Positions 44,759 to 55,694 of a stretch of 64,000 bases of DNA are shown here, in pieces. Numbering within the stretch: position 1 is the first letter of the stretch; each line of letters begins with the position of its first letter. Below the pieces are notes generated by a model that did no database searches, was not told the origin of the DNA, and saw only the letters and a program-made list of their open reading frames with translations. The position numbers and the translations under genes are program-made. The stretch lies in NCBI RefSeq assembly GCF_028471945.1, contig NZ_CP110128.1, forward strand, positions 6,475,001 through 6,539,000, read 5' to 3'. The stretch comes from Pseudomonas sp. WJP1. Lineage in GTDB: Bacteria; Pseudomonadota; Gammaproteobacteria; Pseudomonadales; Pseudomonadaceae.

Positions 44759-47700
44759 TTATACGTTCTGGCGTTCGCCTTTCGGATCGAAGAACACCGA
44801 AGAAACGATTTCCGCCTCGATCACGCTGCCGTCCGCCAGTGGCGCGAACACACGTTCGCCCATGCGGTTCAGGCCGCCCTTGACCACGCCCATGGCAAAC
44901 GAATAGCCCAGGGAGTTGTGCAGGTAACTGGAGGTCACGTGACCGACCATGGTCATCGGGATCGCCTGCTTGGTGTTGAACACCAGCTGCGCACCTTCCG
45001 GCAGCCACTTGTTCGGATCGATCGGCTTCAGGCCCACCAGCTGCTTACGCTGATCACGCACGCAATCTTCACGGTTCATGCCACGCCAGCCGATCCACGA
45101 GAACGGTTTGGTGCGACCGACACACCAGCCCATGTTCAGGTCATCCGGGGTCATCGAGCTGTCAGTGTCCTGACCGACGATGATGAAGCCCTTCTCGGCC
45201 CGCAGTACGTGCATGGTTTCGGTGCCGTACGGGGTCAGGTTGTACTTCTTGCCAGCGTCGACGATTTTTTCCAGCACGCCCATGGCGTAGTCGGCTTGCA
45301 CGTTGACTTCGTACGACAGCTCACCGGTAAACGAAATCCGGAAAATCCGCGCCGGCACGCCACCGACCAGGGCTTCTTTCCAGGTCATGAACGGGAAGGC
45401 TTCGTTGCTCAGGTCTGCGTCGGTGACTTCGCTGAGCAGCTTGCGGCTGTTCGGCCCGGACAGGGTCATGGTTGCCCAGTGATCGGTCACGGAAGTGAAG
45501 TACACCTTCAGCTCCGGCCATTCAGTCTGCGAGTAGATTTCCAGCCATTGCAGCACGCGTGCAGCGCCGCCGGTGGTGGTGGTCATCACGAAGTGGTTGT
45601 CGGCAAGACAAGCGGTTACGCCGTCGTCGAACACCATGCCGTCTTCTTTGCACATCAGGCCATAACGCGCCTTGCCCACATCGAGCTTGGTCCAGGCGTT
45701 GGTGTAGATGCGGTTGAGGAACTCACGTGCATCCGGGCCTTGAATGTCGATCTTGCCCAAGGTCGAAGCGTCCAGCAGGCCGACGCTGTCGCGCACGGCT
45801 TTGCACTCGCGCTTCACGGCGGCGTGCATGTCTTCACCGGATTTCGGGAAGTACCACGGACGTTTCCACTGGCCCACGTCTTCGAACTCGGCGCCGTTTT
45901 TCAGGTGCCACTGATGCAGCGCGGTGTAGCGCACCGGCTCGAAGATGTGCCCACAGTGACGACCGGCTACCGCGCCGAATGTCACCGGCGTGTAGTTCGG
46001 ACGGAACATGGTGGTGCCCATCTGCGGGATGGTCACGTTCAGCGAACGGGCAGCGATGGCCAGGCCGTTGACGTTGCCGAGCTTGCCCTGATCGGTACCG
46101 AAGCCCAGCGCGGTGTAGCGCTTGACGTGCTCGACCGACTCGAAGCCTTCGCGGGTCGCCAGTTCGATGGCGGCGGCGGTGACGTCGTTCTGCAGGTCGA
46201 CGAATTGCTTCGGCGCCCGTGCGGTGTTCTTTTCATGAGGCACCTGGAAAAGCGCCAAAGTCGGCTCTTCCAGACGCGCCAGGGCTTTTGGCAAGGTCGC
46301 TTCGACCGCACCGAAACCGGCTTCGCTGGCAGCGCGCACGCCCCCTTCAAAACCGTCGGCCAGGGAATCGCCGAGGCCATAGACGCCGTTGATGCCACCG
46401 ACGCACACGCGTTTTTGCGGCGCTTCGCCCGGTACGAAACCGAGAATATCTTCACGCCAGATCGGCTTGCCGCCCAGGTGCGAAGCCAGGTGAACTACCG
46501 GGCTGTAGCCGCCGGAGCTGGCGACGATGTCGCACTCGAGCCACTCGCCAGGGCTGGTGACTTTGTGGCCTTTGACATCAATGGCCGCGACGCGGGCAGC
46601 GGTCACGTGCTTGCTGCCACGGGCTTCGATCACGGCGCTGCCGGTGAGGATGCGGATGCCCTTGGCGCGCGCTTCTTCCACCAGCGCACCACGCGGGTTG
46701 CTGCGGGCGTCGGCGATCGCCACCACTTGCAGGCTGGCATCGAGCCAATCCAGGGCAACGCGGTAGGCGTGGTCGTTGTTGGTCGACAGCACCAGCTTCT
46801 TGCCCGGTGCCACGCCGTAACGGCGCACGTAAGTCGAGACCGCGCCAGCCAGCATGTTGCCCGGCACGTCGTTGTTGCCGTAGACCAGTGGACGCTCGTG
46901 AGCGCCGGTCGCCAGCACAACACGCTTGGCGCGAACACGGTGGATGCGCTGGCGCACCTGGCCAATCGGTGCGCGGTCGCCGAGGTGATCGGTGAGGCGC
47001 TCGTGAATGGTCAGGAAGTTGTGGTCGTGGTAGCCGTTGACCGTGGCGCGCGGCAACAGCAGCACGTCCGGAGTATTCTTCAGCTCGGCGATGACGCTGG
47101 CGACCCATTCCACGGCAGGCTTGCCGTCGAGGCTTTCGCGGGAGTCGAGCAGGCTGCCGCCGAACTCTTCCTGCTCGTCTGCCAGGATCACACGGGCACC
47201 GCTGCGCGCAGCTGCCAGTGCAGCGGCGAGGCCTGCAGGGCCGGCGCCGACGATCAGCACATCGCAGTGCTGGTTCATGTAGTCGTAGGTGTCCGGATCG
47301 TTCTCGGTCGGCGAGCGGCCAAGACCAGCGGCCTTACGAATGTACTTCTCGTAGGTCATCCAGAACGATTGCGGGTACATGAAGGTTTTGTAGTAGAAAC
47401 CCGGTGGCATCAGCTTGCCGCCGACCTTGCCGAGAATCCCCATCATGTCGTTGTTCACGCTTGGCCAGCCGTTGGTGCTGGTGGCGACCAGGCCCTGGTA
47501 CAGCGCTTGTTGCGTGGCGCGCACGTTCGGGATCTGCGTGGCTTCGGTGGCGCCGATCTGCAGCACCGCATTCGGCTCTTCGGCACCGGCGGCGAAGATG
47601 CCGCGCGGGCGGGAGTACTTGAAGCTGCGACCGATGATGTCGACGCCGTTGGCCAGCAGTGCAGCGGCCAGCGAATCGCCTTCGAAGCCTTTGTAGCTCT

Positions 47701-47776
47701 GGCCGTTGAAGGTGAACGTCAGGACTTTGTTGCGGTCGATCCGTCCGCCGTTGGACAGGCGATTGATCTGGCTCAT
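44759..47776 (-). CDS. soxA: Sarcosine oxidase alpha subunit
   Basis: Large subunit (1005 aa) that binds NAD and THF. The order is an N-terminal ferredoxin-like fold (LTFTFNGQSYKGFEGDSLAAALLANG), a nucleotide-binding Rossmann domain (VLIVGAGPAGLAAALAAARSGA, about residues 175-195), and a C-terminal GcvT-type folate domain (from about 600, SGEDMHAAVKRECKAVRDSVGLLDAS). Its ATG overlaps the soxD stop as ATGA. The long open frame on the opposite strand is a composition shadow. Confidence 0.96.
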   Translation of the reverse strand: MSQINRLSNGGRIDRNKVLTFTFNGQSYKGFEGDSLAAALLANGVDIIGRSFKYSRPRGIFAAGAEEPNAVLQIGATEATQIPNVRATQQALYQGLVATSTNGWPSVNNDMMGILGKVGGKLMPPGFYYKTFMYPQSFWMTYEKYIRKAAGLGRSPTENDPDTYDYMNQHCDVLIVGAGPAGLAAALAAARSGARVILADEQEEFGGSLLDSRESLDGKPAVEWVASVIAELKNTPDVLLLPRATVNGYHDHNFLTIHERLTDHLGDRAPIGQVRQRIHRVRAKRVVLATGAHERPLVYGNNDVPGNMLAGAVSTYVRRYGVAPGKKLVLSTNNDHAYRVALDWLDASLQVVAIADARSNPRGALVEEARAKGIRILTGSAVIEARGSKHVTAARVAAIDVKGHKVTSPGEWLECDIVASSGGYSPVVHLASHLGGKPIWREDILGFVPGEAPQKRVCVGGINGVYGLGDSLADGFEGGVRAASEAGFGAVEATLPKALARLEEPTLALFQVPHEKNTARAPKQFVDLQNDVTAAAIELATREGFESVEHVKRYTALGFGTDQGKLGNVNGLAIAARSLNVTIPQMGTTMFRPNYTPVTFGAVAGRHCGHIFEPVRYTALHQWHLKNGAEFEDVGQWKRPWYFPKSGEDMHAAVKRECKAVRDSVGLLDASTLGKIDIQGPDAREFLNRIYTNAWTKLDVGKARYGLMCKEDGMVFDDGVTACLADNHFVMTTTTGGAARVLQWLEIYSQTEWPELKVYFTSVTDHWATMTLSGPNSRKLLSEVTDADLSNEAFPFMTWKEALVGGVPARIFRISFTGELSYEVNVQADYAMGVLEKIVDAGKKYNLTPYGTETMHVLRAEKGFIIVGQDTDSSMTPDDLNMGWCVGRTKPFSWIGWRGMNREDCVRDQRKQLVGLKPIDPNKWLPEGAQLVFNTKQAIPMTMVGHVTSSYLHNSLGYSFAMGVVKGGLNRMGERVFAPLADGSVIEAEIVSSVFFDPKGERQNV

Positions 47777-48102
47777 ACCTTCTCTCCCAGAGCCGTGCTG
47801 GCCGCTTTCGGGCTATCGGTCTTGTCGGTGAATTGTGGCTTGGTGCCGATCTTGTAGGTTTCGAGAATCTCGTAGGTCACGGTGTCGCGGGTGACGTTGA
47901 AGTACTGGCGGCAACCGGCAACGTGGTCCCACAACTCGTGGTGCAGGCCGCGAGGGTTGTCGCGGAAGAACATGTAGTCGCCCCACTCCTCGTCGGTGCA
48001 GCTGTTCGGGTCCAGTGGACGCGGGATGTGCGCCTGGCCGGATGCGTGGAATTCCTCTTCGGAGCGCAGTTCGCCGCAGTGAGGACAGAAGATATGCAAC
48101 AT
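47773..48102 (-). CDS. soxD: Sarcosine oxidase delta subunit
   Basis: A 109-residue subunit with the zinc ligands CPHC near the start (Cys6, Cys9), a later Cys63 in HVAGCRQYFNVTRDT and a conserved WGDYMFFRDNPRGLHHELW. It bridges the alpha and beta chains. It follows soxB after 14 nt and overlaps soxA by 4 nt. Confidence 0.94.
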   Translation of the reverse strand: MLHIFCPHCGELRSEEEFHASGQAHIPRPLDPNSCTDEEWGDYMFFRDNPRGLHHELWDHVAGCRQYFNVTRDTVTYEILETYKIGTKPQFTDKTDSPKAASTALGEKV

Positions 48103-48116
48103 GGGGATTTCTCCTG

Positions 48117-49367
48117 TTAGTGGGCAACCGCAGCAGCGCCGTGTTCATCGATCAACGCACCGTTGTGGAAACGGTCGATGGAGAAAGGTGCGGCCAATGG
48201 GTGCATTTCGCCCTTGGCCAGGCTTGCGGCAAACACGTTGCCCGAGCCAGGTGTTGCCTTGAAGCCGCCGGTGCCCCAACCGCAGTTGAAGAACATGTTC
48301 GGCACCGGGGTTTTCGAAATGATCGGGCACGCATCCGGCGTGGTGTCGACGATGCCGCCCCACTGACGGTTCATGCGTACGCGGGACAGGACCGGGAACA
48401 TCTCGACGATGGCCTGGATGGTGTGTTCGATCACCGGGTACGAACCGCGCTGGCCGTAGCCGTTGTAGCCGTCGATACCGGCGCCGATTACCAGGTCGCC
48501 CTTGTCGGACTGGCTGATGTAACCGTGTACGGCGTTGGACATGATCACGCTGTCGATGATCGGCTTGATCGGCTCGGACACCAGCGCTTGCAGCGGGTGG
48601 GACTCGATCGGCAGACGGAAACCGGCCAGCTTGGCCATGTGCCCGGAGTTACCGGCGGTGACTACGCCGACGCGCTTGCCACCGATGAAGCCCTTGTTGG
48701 TTTCCACGCCGATGCACACGCCGTTTTCCTTGCGGAAGCCGATCACTTCGGTCTGCTGGATCAAGTCCACGCCCAAGGCGTCGGCGGCACGGGCAAAGCC
48801 CCAGGCCACGGCATCGTGACGGGCCACGCCGCCGCGACGCTGGACGGTGGCGCCCATCACCGGGTAGCGGGTGTTCTTCGAGCAGTCGAGGTACGGAATC
48901 TCGTCGGCTACTTGCTTGGCATCGAGCAGCTCGCCGTCCACGCCGTTGAGGCGGTTGGCGCTGACCCGACGCTCGGAATCACGAATATCCTGCAGGGTGT
49001 GGCACAGGTTGTAGACGCCACGCTGGGAGAACATCACGTTGTAGTTCAGGTCCTGGGACAGGCCTTCCCACAGTTTCATCGCGTGCTCGTACAGGTGCGC
49101 AGACTCGTCCCACAGGTAGTTGGAGCGAACGATGGTGGTGTTGCGCGCGGTGTTACCGCCGCCCAGCCAGCCTTTCTCGACCACGGCCACGTTAGTGATG
49201 CCGTGTTCCTTGGCCAGGTAGTAGGCGGTCGCCAGACCATGCCCGCCACCGCCGACGATGACCACGTCGTAGACCTTTTTCGGGGTCGGTGTGCGCCACA
49301 TGCGCTGCCAGTTTTCGTGGTGGCTGAGCGAGTGTTTGAAGAGGCCGAAGCCTGAGTAGCGTTGCAT
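48117..49367 (-). CDS. soxB: Sarcosine oxidase beta subunit
   Basis: Catalytic flavoprotein subunit (416 aa) of the sarcosine oxidase complex. The FAD-binding [22 protein letters not shown] lies near residues 35-56, and the family segment [21 protein letters not shown] near 340. His of the covalent flavin site is in the C-terminal half as expected, though I have not numbered it. I chose ATG 49367 ([10 protein letters not shown]), with GGAG 9 nt upstream, over ATG 49373, which is only 3 nt from it. glyA is 24 nt upstream. Confidence 0.95.
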   Translation of the reverse strand: MQRYSGFGLFKHSLSHHENWQRMWRTPTPKKVYDVVIVGGGGHGLATAYYLAKEHGITNVAVVEKGWLGGGNTARNTTIVRSNYLWDESAHLYEHAMKLWEGLSQDLNYNVMFSQRGVYNLCHTLQDIRDSERRVSANRLNGVDGELLDAKQVADEIPYLDCSKNTRYPVMGATVQRRGGVARHDAVAWGFARAADALGVDLIQQTEVIGFRKENGVCIGVETNKGFIGGKRVGVVTAGNSGHMAKLAGFRLPIESHPLQALVSEPIKPIIDSVIMSNAVHGYISQSDKGDLVIGAGIDGYNGYGQRGSYPVIEHTIQAIVEMFPVLSRVRMNRQWGGIVDTTPDACPIISKTPVPNMFFNCGWGTGGFKATPGSGNVFAASLAKGEMHPLAAPFSIDRFHNGALIDEHGAAAVAH

Positions 49368-49391
49368 AGTCATTTACTCCAAAAACCGCGC

Positions 49392-50645
<1,254 letters not shown>

Positions 50646-50834
50646 CGCGTCTCTCCCAGCGGCGGCGGTGCGCCATTCGTCTCGGTGAGGCACTGGCTTT
50701 TCGGCAGTGCCCTTTGATAGCGATGGTATGACCGGCTTGGAGTCGTCAAATGCCTACGCGCGCCACGCAAAGGTGCGTTTACGACATGCTGGGAAATGGC
50801 ATGCCATACATGACCTTTGATCCTCCACAGATCC

Positions 50835-50926
50835 CTGTAGGAGCGAGCCTGCTCGCGATAGCGGCCTCACATTCAACATTGATGTCGGCTGGCCCGCCGC
50901 CATCGCGAGCAGGCTCACTCCTACAG
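50835..50926. repeat. REP pair (BIME) near the TraX-family gene
   Basis: CTGTAGGAGCGAGCCTGCTC from 50835 and the inverse ending CTCACTCCTACAG at 50926, just 3 nt from the stop codon of the 50929 gene. Confidence 0.9.
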
Positions 50927-50928
50927 GG

Positions 50929-51657
50929 TTAGGCGATGGCCTGTCGTAGTGCTAGCAATATCAGGAAGTGTACGGGATACAGCGCATACGCCCAGCGCCG
51001 CATCGGCGGTGGTTTTACGTCATGCGCATGTCGCAACAGGAACACCCCCAGCCATGGCGCAATCAGACAAGTAACGACAGCCGCCACGGCCACGTGATTA
51101 CCCAATCGAACGGAGTAATACAGCACCTGCCATTGATTGGCCGCCAGGCAAACCAGCCCCGGTAACAGGGCGAAATACCAGGGACGCCGAATCACCAGCA
51201 GCATTGCCAGCGGCAACATCACGCCGAAAAACCCGAACATCAGCTGTCGCGCAAACAGTGCCGCCAGCACGACGGCGCCGACCGCTAGCAGACGCGCTTG
51301 CAGGGTCGGGTCCTGCCAACCGCGGACCACCAACAGACCGAGCGCCAGCGTGGGCATCACGTTCAACGTGTCGGGGTTGGGAATGAACATTCGGTAGGGG
51401 ATTTCGCTCACGGCGCTAAACATTAACAACCAGCCCAGATAGCGCCACTGCCCGTTGGTCGCCACCGCCGGCTTGCGCGCCAGGTTGGCCGCCATCGCCA
51501 GGCAAAACCACGGAAATGCCAGGCGCCCCGGCACATACAGCCAATCGGCGGAGTAGCCGACATATCGCAGGTGATCGAGCACCATGCTCAGCAGCGCCAG
51601 CCACTTGAGCAGATCCAGTGCACGGTCGCGCTGATTTAAGTGTGTAGCCATGTGCAT
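50929..51657 (-). CDS. TraX-family membrane protein
   Basis: A 242-residue inner-membrane protein with about eight hydrophobic segments, starting with DLLKWLALLSMVLDHLRYVG, the signature of TraX-type proteins (TraX acetylates F-pilin; the chromosomal homologues are uncharacterised acyltransferase-like proteins). His in LDHLRYVG and Arg in PGRLAFPWFC are conserved features. The start is ATG 51657 or 51651; the open frame to 51825 has no supported start. It is divergent from ltaE. Confidence 0.72.
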   Translation of the reverse strand: MHMATHLNQRDRALDLLKWLALLSMVLDHLRYVGYSADWLYVPGRLAFPWFCLAMAANLARKPAVATNGQWRYLGWLLMFSAVSEIPYRMFIPNPDTLNVMPTLALGLLVVRGWQDPTLQARLLAVGAVVLAALFARQLMFGFFGVMLPLAMLLVIRRPWYFALLPGLVCLAANQWQVLYYSVRLGNHVAVAAVVTCLIAPWLGVFLLRHAHDVKPPPMRRWAYALYPVHFLILLALRQAIA

Positions 51658-51790
51658 AATTGCCCAACATCCTTGTAATGTTCTGACAGAGACATCCCGT
51701 GCGCGCCCCGGACGATCTTCGGTAAGGTGCGCACCATCATTGACCACGAGACGCTTCACCATAAGCGCCTCGACCACGGAAAGCAGGGCC

Positions 51791-52831
51791 ATGACCGATA
51801 AGAGCCAACAATTCGCCAGCGACAACTATTCCGGTATTTGCCCTGAAGCCTGGGCTGCCATGGAACAGGCCAACCATGGCCACCAGCGCGCTTACGGTGA
51901 CGACGAGTGGACCGCCCGCGCGTCCGACCATTTCCGCAAACTGTTCGAAACCGACTGTGAAGTGTTCTTCGCCTTCAACGGCACCGCCGCCAACTCGTTG
52001 GCCCTGTCGTCGCTGTGCCAGAGTTACCACAGCGTGATCTGCTCGGAAACAGCTCACGTCGAAACCGACGAATGCGGCGCACCGGAATTCTTCTCCAACG
52101 GCTCCAAACTGCTGATCGCCCGCACCGAAAACGGCAAGCTGACGCCGGATTCGATCCGCGAAATCGCCCTCAAGCGCCAGGACATCCACTACCCCAAACC
52201 CCGCGTCGTGACCCTGACCCAGGCCACCGAAGTCGGCAGCGTCTACACCCCGGACGAAATCCGTGCCATCAGCGCCACCTGCAAAGAGCTGGGCCTGAAC
52301 CTGCACATGGACGGCGCGCGGTTCTCCAACGCTTGCGCGTTCCTCGGGTGCACACCAGCGGACCTGACCTGGAAGGCCGGCGTCGACGTGCTGTGCTTTG
52401 GCGGCACGAAAAACGGCATGGCGGTGGGTGAGGCGATCCTGTTCTTCAACCACAAGCTGGCTGAAGACTTCGATTACCGCTGCAAACAGGCTGGGCAGCT
52501 TGCTTCAAAGATGCGTTTCCTGTCGGCGCCATGGGTCGGCATCCTGGAAAACGATGCCTGGCTCAAATACGCCAATCACGCCAACCGCTGCGCGCAATTG
52601 CTGGCCGAACTGGTCAGCGACATTCCTGGCGTGGAATTGATGTTCCCGGTGCAGGCCAACGGCGTGTTCCTGCAACTGTCGGAACCGGCCATCGCTGCGC
52701 TGACCGCCAAGGGCTGGCGGTTCTACACCTTCATCGGCAACGGGGGCGCGCGCTTCATGTGCTCGTGGGATACCGAAGAAGAGCGCGTACGGGAATTGGC
52801 GCGGGACATTCGGGAAGTGATGTCCCACTAA
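51791..52831 (+). CDS. ltaE: Low-specificity L-threonine aldolase
   Basis: PLP enzyme cleaving L-threonine or L-allo-threonine to glycine and acetaldehyde, linking to the glycine metabolism encoded around it. The 346-residue protein has HMDGARFSNA (Asp174, Arg177) and the PLP lysine in CFGGTKNGMAVGEA (Lys207). The start is ATG 51791 (MTDKSQQFASDNYSG) with GCAGGG close upstream. A perfect hairpin separates its end from that of gbcB. Confidence 0.94.
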   Translation: MTDKSQQFASDNYSGICPEAWAAMEQANHGHQRAYGDDEWTARASDHFRKLFETDCEVFFAFNGTAANSLALSSLCQSYHSVICSETAHVETDECGAPEFFSNGSKLLIARTENGKLTPDSIREIALKRQDIHYPKPRVVTLTQATEVGSVYTPDEIRAISATCKELGLNLHMDGARFSNACAFLGCTPADLTWKAGVDVLCFGGTKNGMAVGEAILFFNHKLAEDFDYRCKQAGQLASKMRFLSAPWVGILENDAWLKYANHANRCAQLLAELVSDIPGVELMFPVQANGVFLQLSEPAIAALTAKGWRFYTFIGNGGARFMCSWDTEEERVRELARDIREVMSH

Positions 52832-52836
52832 CCCGT

Positions 52837-52873
52837 CATGATCATTCCCACGCTCCGCGTGGGAATGATCATG
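52837..52873. repeat. Perfect hairpin with CATTCCCACG...CGTGGGAATG arms
   Basis: Arms of 16 nt (52837-52852 and 52858-52873) with a 5-nt loop between convergent ltaE and gbcB. It has no T-run. The inner CATTCCCACGCTCCGCGTGG sequence is a repeat I recall as common in pseudomonads; it may act as a bidirectional terminator. Confidence 0.75.
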
Positions 52874-52883
52874 GTGAGCGAGA

Positions 52884-53984
52884 TCAGAACTCGATGCGCA
52901 CATCGCCCTTCGGCACGCTGCAGCACGACAGGATGTACCCTTCGGCTTCGTCTTCCTCGGTGATCCCGCCGTTGTGCTCCATCTCCACCTCGCCACCCAG
53001 CTTCAGCACCTTGCAGGTACCGCAAATACCCATGCCGCAGGCTTTGGGAATCAGCAAGCCGACCTTGGCCGCCGCCGCATGCACGGTTTCGCCAGGCGCC
53101 ACGCGAATGCTCTTGCCGGACGAGATGAACTCCACCTGGTGCAAATCCGCCGCGTCGACTTCCGGTGCTTCGGCCGCTTGTTCGGCATGTTCCACAGCGT
53201 CGGCACGTGCCTCTGGCGGCGTCGCGCCGAAGGATTCCTCGTGATAACGCTTCATGTCGAATCCAGCGGCTTCCAGCAAGCGCTTGACTGCGTTCATGTA
53301 CGGGGTCGGGCCGCAGCAGAACACTTCCCGCTCAAGGAAGTCCGGCGCCATCAATTCCAGCATTCGGTGGTTGAGGTAACCGCGATAACCGGCCCAGGGC
53401 TCGCCCATGCCGTGCTTCTCGCAAATCAGGTGCAGGCTGAAGTTGTCGATCCGCGACGCCATGTGCTCCAGCTCGCGGTGGTAAATGATGTCCTTGGGAG
53501 AACGGGCGCTGTGGATAAACACCATGTCGACATTGCCGTTGGTGTCGTAAAACCAGCGCGCCATGGACATGACCGGCGTGATACCGACGCCACCGCTGAG
53601 GTAAAGCACCTTCGGCGCGGTGAAGTCCATGGCATTGAACAGCCCGACTGGCCCGTGCACCGCCAGCTCCTGGCCTTCGTGCAGGGTGTCGTGCAGCCAG
53701 TTGGACACCTTACCGCCCGGCACGCGCTTGATGGTTACCGAAAAGCTGTACGGCACCGACGGCGAGCTGGAAATGGTGTACGACCGCATGATCGGCTGGC
53801 CTTCGATTTCCAGCTCCAGGGTGACAAACTGCCCGGGCTTAAAGAAGAACATGATCGGCTGGTCGGCCATGAAACAGAAGGTGCGCACATCCCAGGTTTC
53901 CTGGATGACTTTGACACAACGGACGATGTGCCGACCATTGGCCCAGGTCTGGGTGGTTACCGGGTTCAGGAAGCTGTTGGACAT
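52884..53984 (-). CDS. gbcB: Glycine betaine demethylase reductase subunit
   Basis: Electron-transfer partner of GbcA in the conversion of glycine betaine to dimethylglycine. The 366-residue protein has a ferredoxin-reductase FAD domain (RSYTISSSP near 83-91), an NAD domain (YLSGGVGITPVMSM, FCCGPTPYM) and a C-terminal plant-type 2Fe-2S domain with Cys316, 321, 324 and 354. The start is ATG 53984 with GGAG 6 nt upstream. It is divergent from gbcA. Confidence 0.93.
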   Translation of the reverse strand: MSNSFLNPVTTQTWANGRHIVRCVKVIQETWDVRTFCFMADQPIMFFFKPGQFVTLELEIEGQPIMRSYTISSSPSVPYSFSVTIKRVPGGKVSNWLHDTLHEGQELAVHGPVGLFNAMDFTAPKVLYLSGGVGITPVMSMARWFYDTNGNVDMVFIHSARSPKDIIYHRELEHMASRIDNFSLHLICEKHGMGEPWAGYRGYLNHRMLELMAPDFLEREVFCCGPTPYMNAVKRLLEAAGFDMKRYHEESFGATPPEARADAVEHAEQAAEAPEVDAADLHQVEFISSGKSIRVAPGETVHAAAAKVGLLIPKACGMGICGTCKVLKLGGEVEMEHNGGITEEDEAEGYILSCCSVPKGDVRIEF

Positions 53985-54279
53985 GCTGATCTCCACGGCC
54001 GACTGTCGGCCTTCATGTTGGCGATTCTGCGTATAGCGCGAAACACCCATTTACCTATCTGCGACATTCACATGCTTATCGCGACCAGCCCCCAACGACC
54101 GGGGCTTGCGCGTCGGGAACAGATTGCACCATGTCGCCCATGGATAAGGTTCTGGCCAGCGCCGGCCCCACACTCGCCCCATACCAAGACACAATCTTTA
54201 CACCTTGCGTAGCAACCCTTAGCAGTACACCTGATTAGCCACTTTCGCCGGCCACGCAGATGGCCTTGAGGATTAAACG
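53985..54279. promoter_or_regulatory. Divergent control region of gbcA and gbcB
   Basis: A 295-nt region between the two starts; no gene. It contains ATGTCGCCCATGGATAAGG (54131-54149), which I suspect is the activator (GbdR) site because a TGTCGCC...GGATAA-like arrangement is what I remember for betaine-responsive promoters. That memory is uncertain. No clear sigma-70 boxes were picked out. Confidence 0.4.
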
Positions 54280-55575
54280 ATGGACGTCACTACTACCCTG
54301 AGCCTGGGCGATCCGCTGGAACCCGCACGCAAGGCCACCGCACAGATGCTGCAAGAGCGCGAGCGCACCTTCTCGCTGCCGCAGCCGTTTTACTCTGACG
54401 AGCGCCTGTTTGATATCGACATGCAGGAGATTTTCCAGAAAGAGTGGTTGATCGCCGGCATGACCTGCGAAATCCCGACCAAGGGCAACTACCTGACCCT
54501 GCAAGTGGGCAAGAACCCGATCATCGTGATCCGTGGCGCCGATGGCGTGGTGCATGCCTTCCATAACGTCTGCCGCCACCGTGGTTCGCGCCTGTGCACC
54601 AGCGAAAAAGGCAAGGTCGCCAAACTGGTTTGCCACTACCACCAGTGGACCTACGAACTCGACGGCCGCCTGCTGTTCGCCGGTACCGAAATGGGCGCCG
54701 ACTTCGACATGAAGCAGTACGGCCTCAAGCCGGTGAATGTGAAGACCGCCGGTGGCTACATCTTCATCAGCCTGGCGGAAAACCCACCGGCCATCGATGA
54801 CTTCCTGTCGACGCTCAGCCATTACATGGAACCGTACGACATGGAAAACACCAAGGTGGCAATCACCACCACCTTGATGGAGAAAGCCAACTGGAAGCTT
54901 GTGCTGGAAAACAACCGCGAGTGCTACCACTGCAACGCGTCGCACCCGGAACTGCTGAAAACCCTGCTGGAATGGGACGACGTCACCGACCCACGCGCCG
55001 ACCAGGCGTTCAAGGACCACGTGGCCGCCTCTGCCGCCGCCTGGGAAGCCGAGAAGATCCCTTACGCACACGCCAGCTTCGGCCTGCGTAACCGCATCGT
55101 GCGCATGCCTTTGCTCAAGGGCACCGTGTCGATGACCCTGGACGGCAAACAAGGCTGCGCCAAACTCATGGGTCGCATCAAGAACCCGGACCTGGGCTCG
55201 ATGCGCATCCTGCACCTGCCGCACTCGTGGAACCACTGCATGGGCGACCACATCATCGTGTTCACCGTGTGGCCGATCAGCGCGCAGGAAACCATGGTCA
55301 CCACCAAGTGGATCGTGCACAAGGATGCCGTTGAAGGCGTGGACTACGACGTGGAGCGCATGCGCCAGGTCTGGGATGCCACCAACGACCAGGACCGTCG
55401 CCTGGCCGAGGAGAACCAGCGCGGCATCAACTCCACGGCGTATCAGCCTGGGCCTTACTCCAAGACCTATGAGTTTGGTGTGGTGAACTTTGTGGATTGG
55501 TACAGCGAGCGTCTTCTGAGCAATCTCGGCGCTGAACCTGCGCCGTATTTAAAGGGCGTGCCCGTTCAGGGCTAG
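54280..55575 (+). CDS. gbcA: Glycine betaine demethylase oxygenase subunit
   Basis: Rieske non-haem iron oxygenase that removes one methyl from glycine betaine as formaldehyde. The Rieske cluster ligands are Cys98-His100 (CRHRG) and Cys118-His121 (CHYH). The mononuclear iron site is in NNRECYHCNASH (His217, His222). At 431 residues it has standard length. It is transcribed away from gbcB. Degraded copies of its 3' end occur at about 58177 and 58641. Confidence 0.94.
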   Translation: MDVTTTLSLGDPLEPARKATAQMLQERERTFSLPQPFYSDERLFDIDMQEIFQKEWLIAGMTCEIPTKGNYLTLQVGKNPIIVIRGADGVVHAFHNVCRHRGSRLCTSEKGKVAKLVCHYHQWTYELDGRLLFAGTEMGADFDMKQYGLKPVNVKTAGGYIFISLAENPPAIDDFLSTLSHYMEPYDMENTKVAITTTLMEKANWKLVLENNRECYHCNASHPELLKTLLEWDDVTDPRADQAFKDHVAASAAAWEAEKIPYAHASFGLRNRIVRMPLLKGTVSMTLDGKQGCAKLMGRIKNPDLGSMRILHLPHSWNHCMGDHIIVFTVWPISAQETMVTTKWIVHKDAVEGVDYDVERMRQVWDATNDQDRRLAEENQRGINSTAYQPGPYSKTYEFGVVNFVDWYSERLLSNLGAEPAPYLKGVPVQG

Positions 55576-55588
55576 AATGAGGAGTAAA

Positions 55589-55620
55589 TGCTACCGACCA
55601 TTCGTAGTTGGCCGGTAGCA
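55589..55620 (+). terminator. Hairpin after gbcA
   Basis: TGCTACCG and CGGTAGCA form an 8-bp stem, with partial extension inside the loop, 13 nt after the gbcA stop codon; no T-run. A 15-codon frame with GAGGAG and ATG 55588 overlaps it and may be a gene remnant. Confidence 0.5.
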
Positions 55621-55694
55621 GATATTCTAGCGTGAATGACTTCGGCCATTGGGGTCCATGCGCTCATCAATCACCTTTATCCTCCAGGCATCTG

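Noticed and set aside
44651-47857. 1068-codon open frame opposite soxA
   Set aside because: soxA on the other strand has full family motifs; this frame has none and begins inside a REP element.
50646-50834. Possible glycine riboswitch upstream of glyA
   Set aside because: Only a GGCACTG/CAGTGCC hairpin and GGGAGAG near the start were found; the conserved core of the glycine aptamer is absent.
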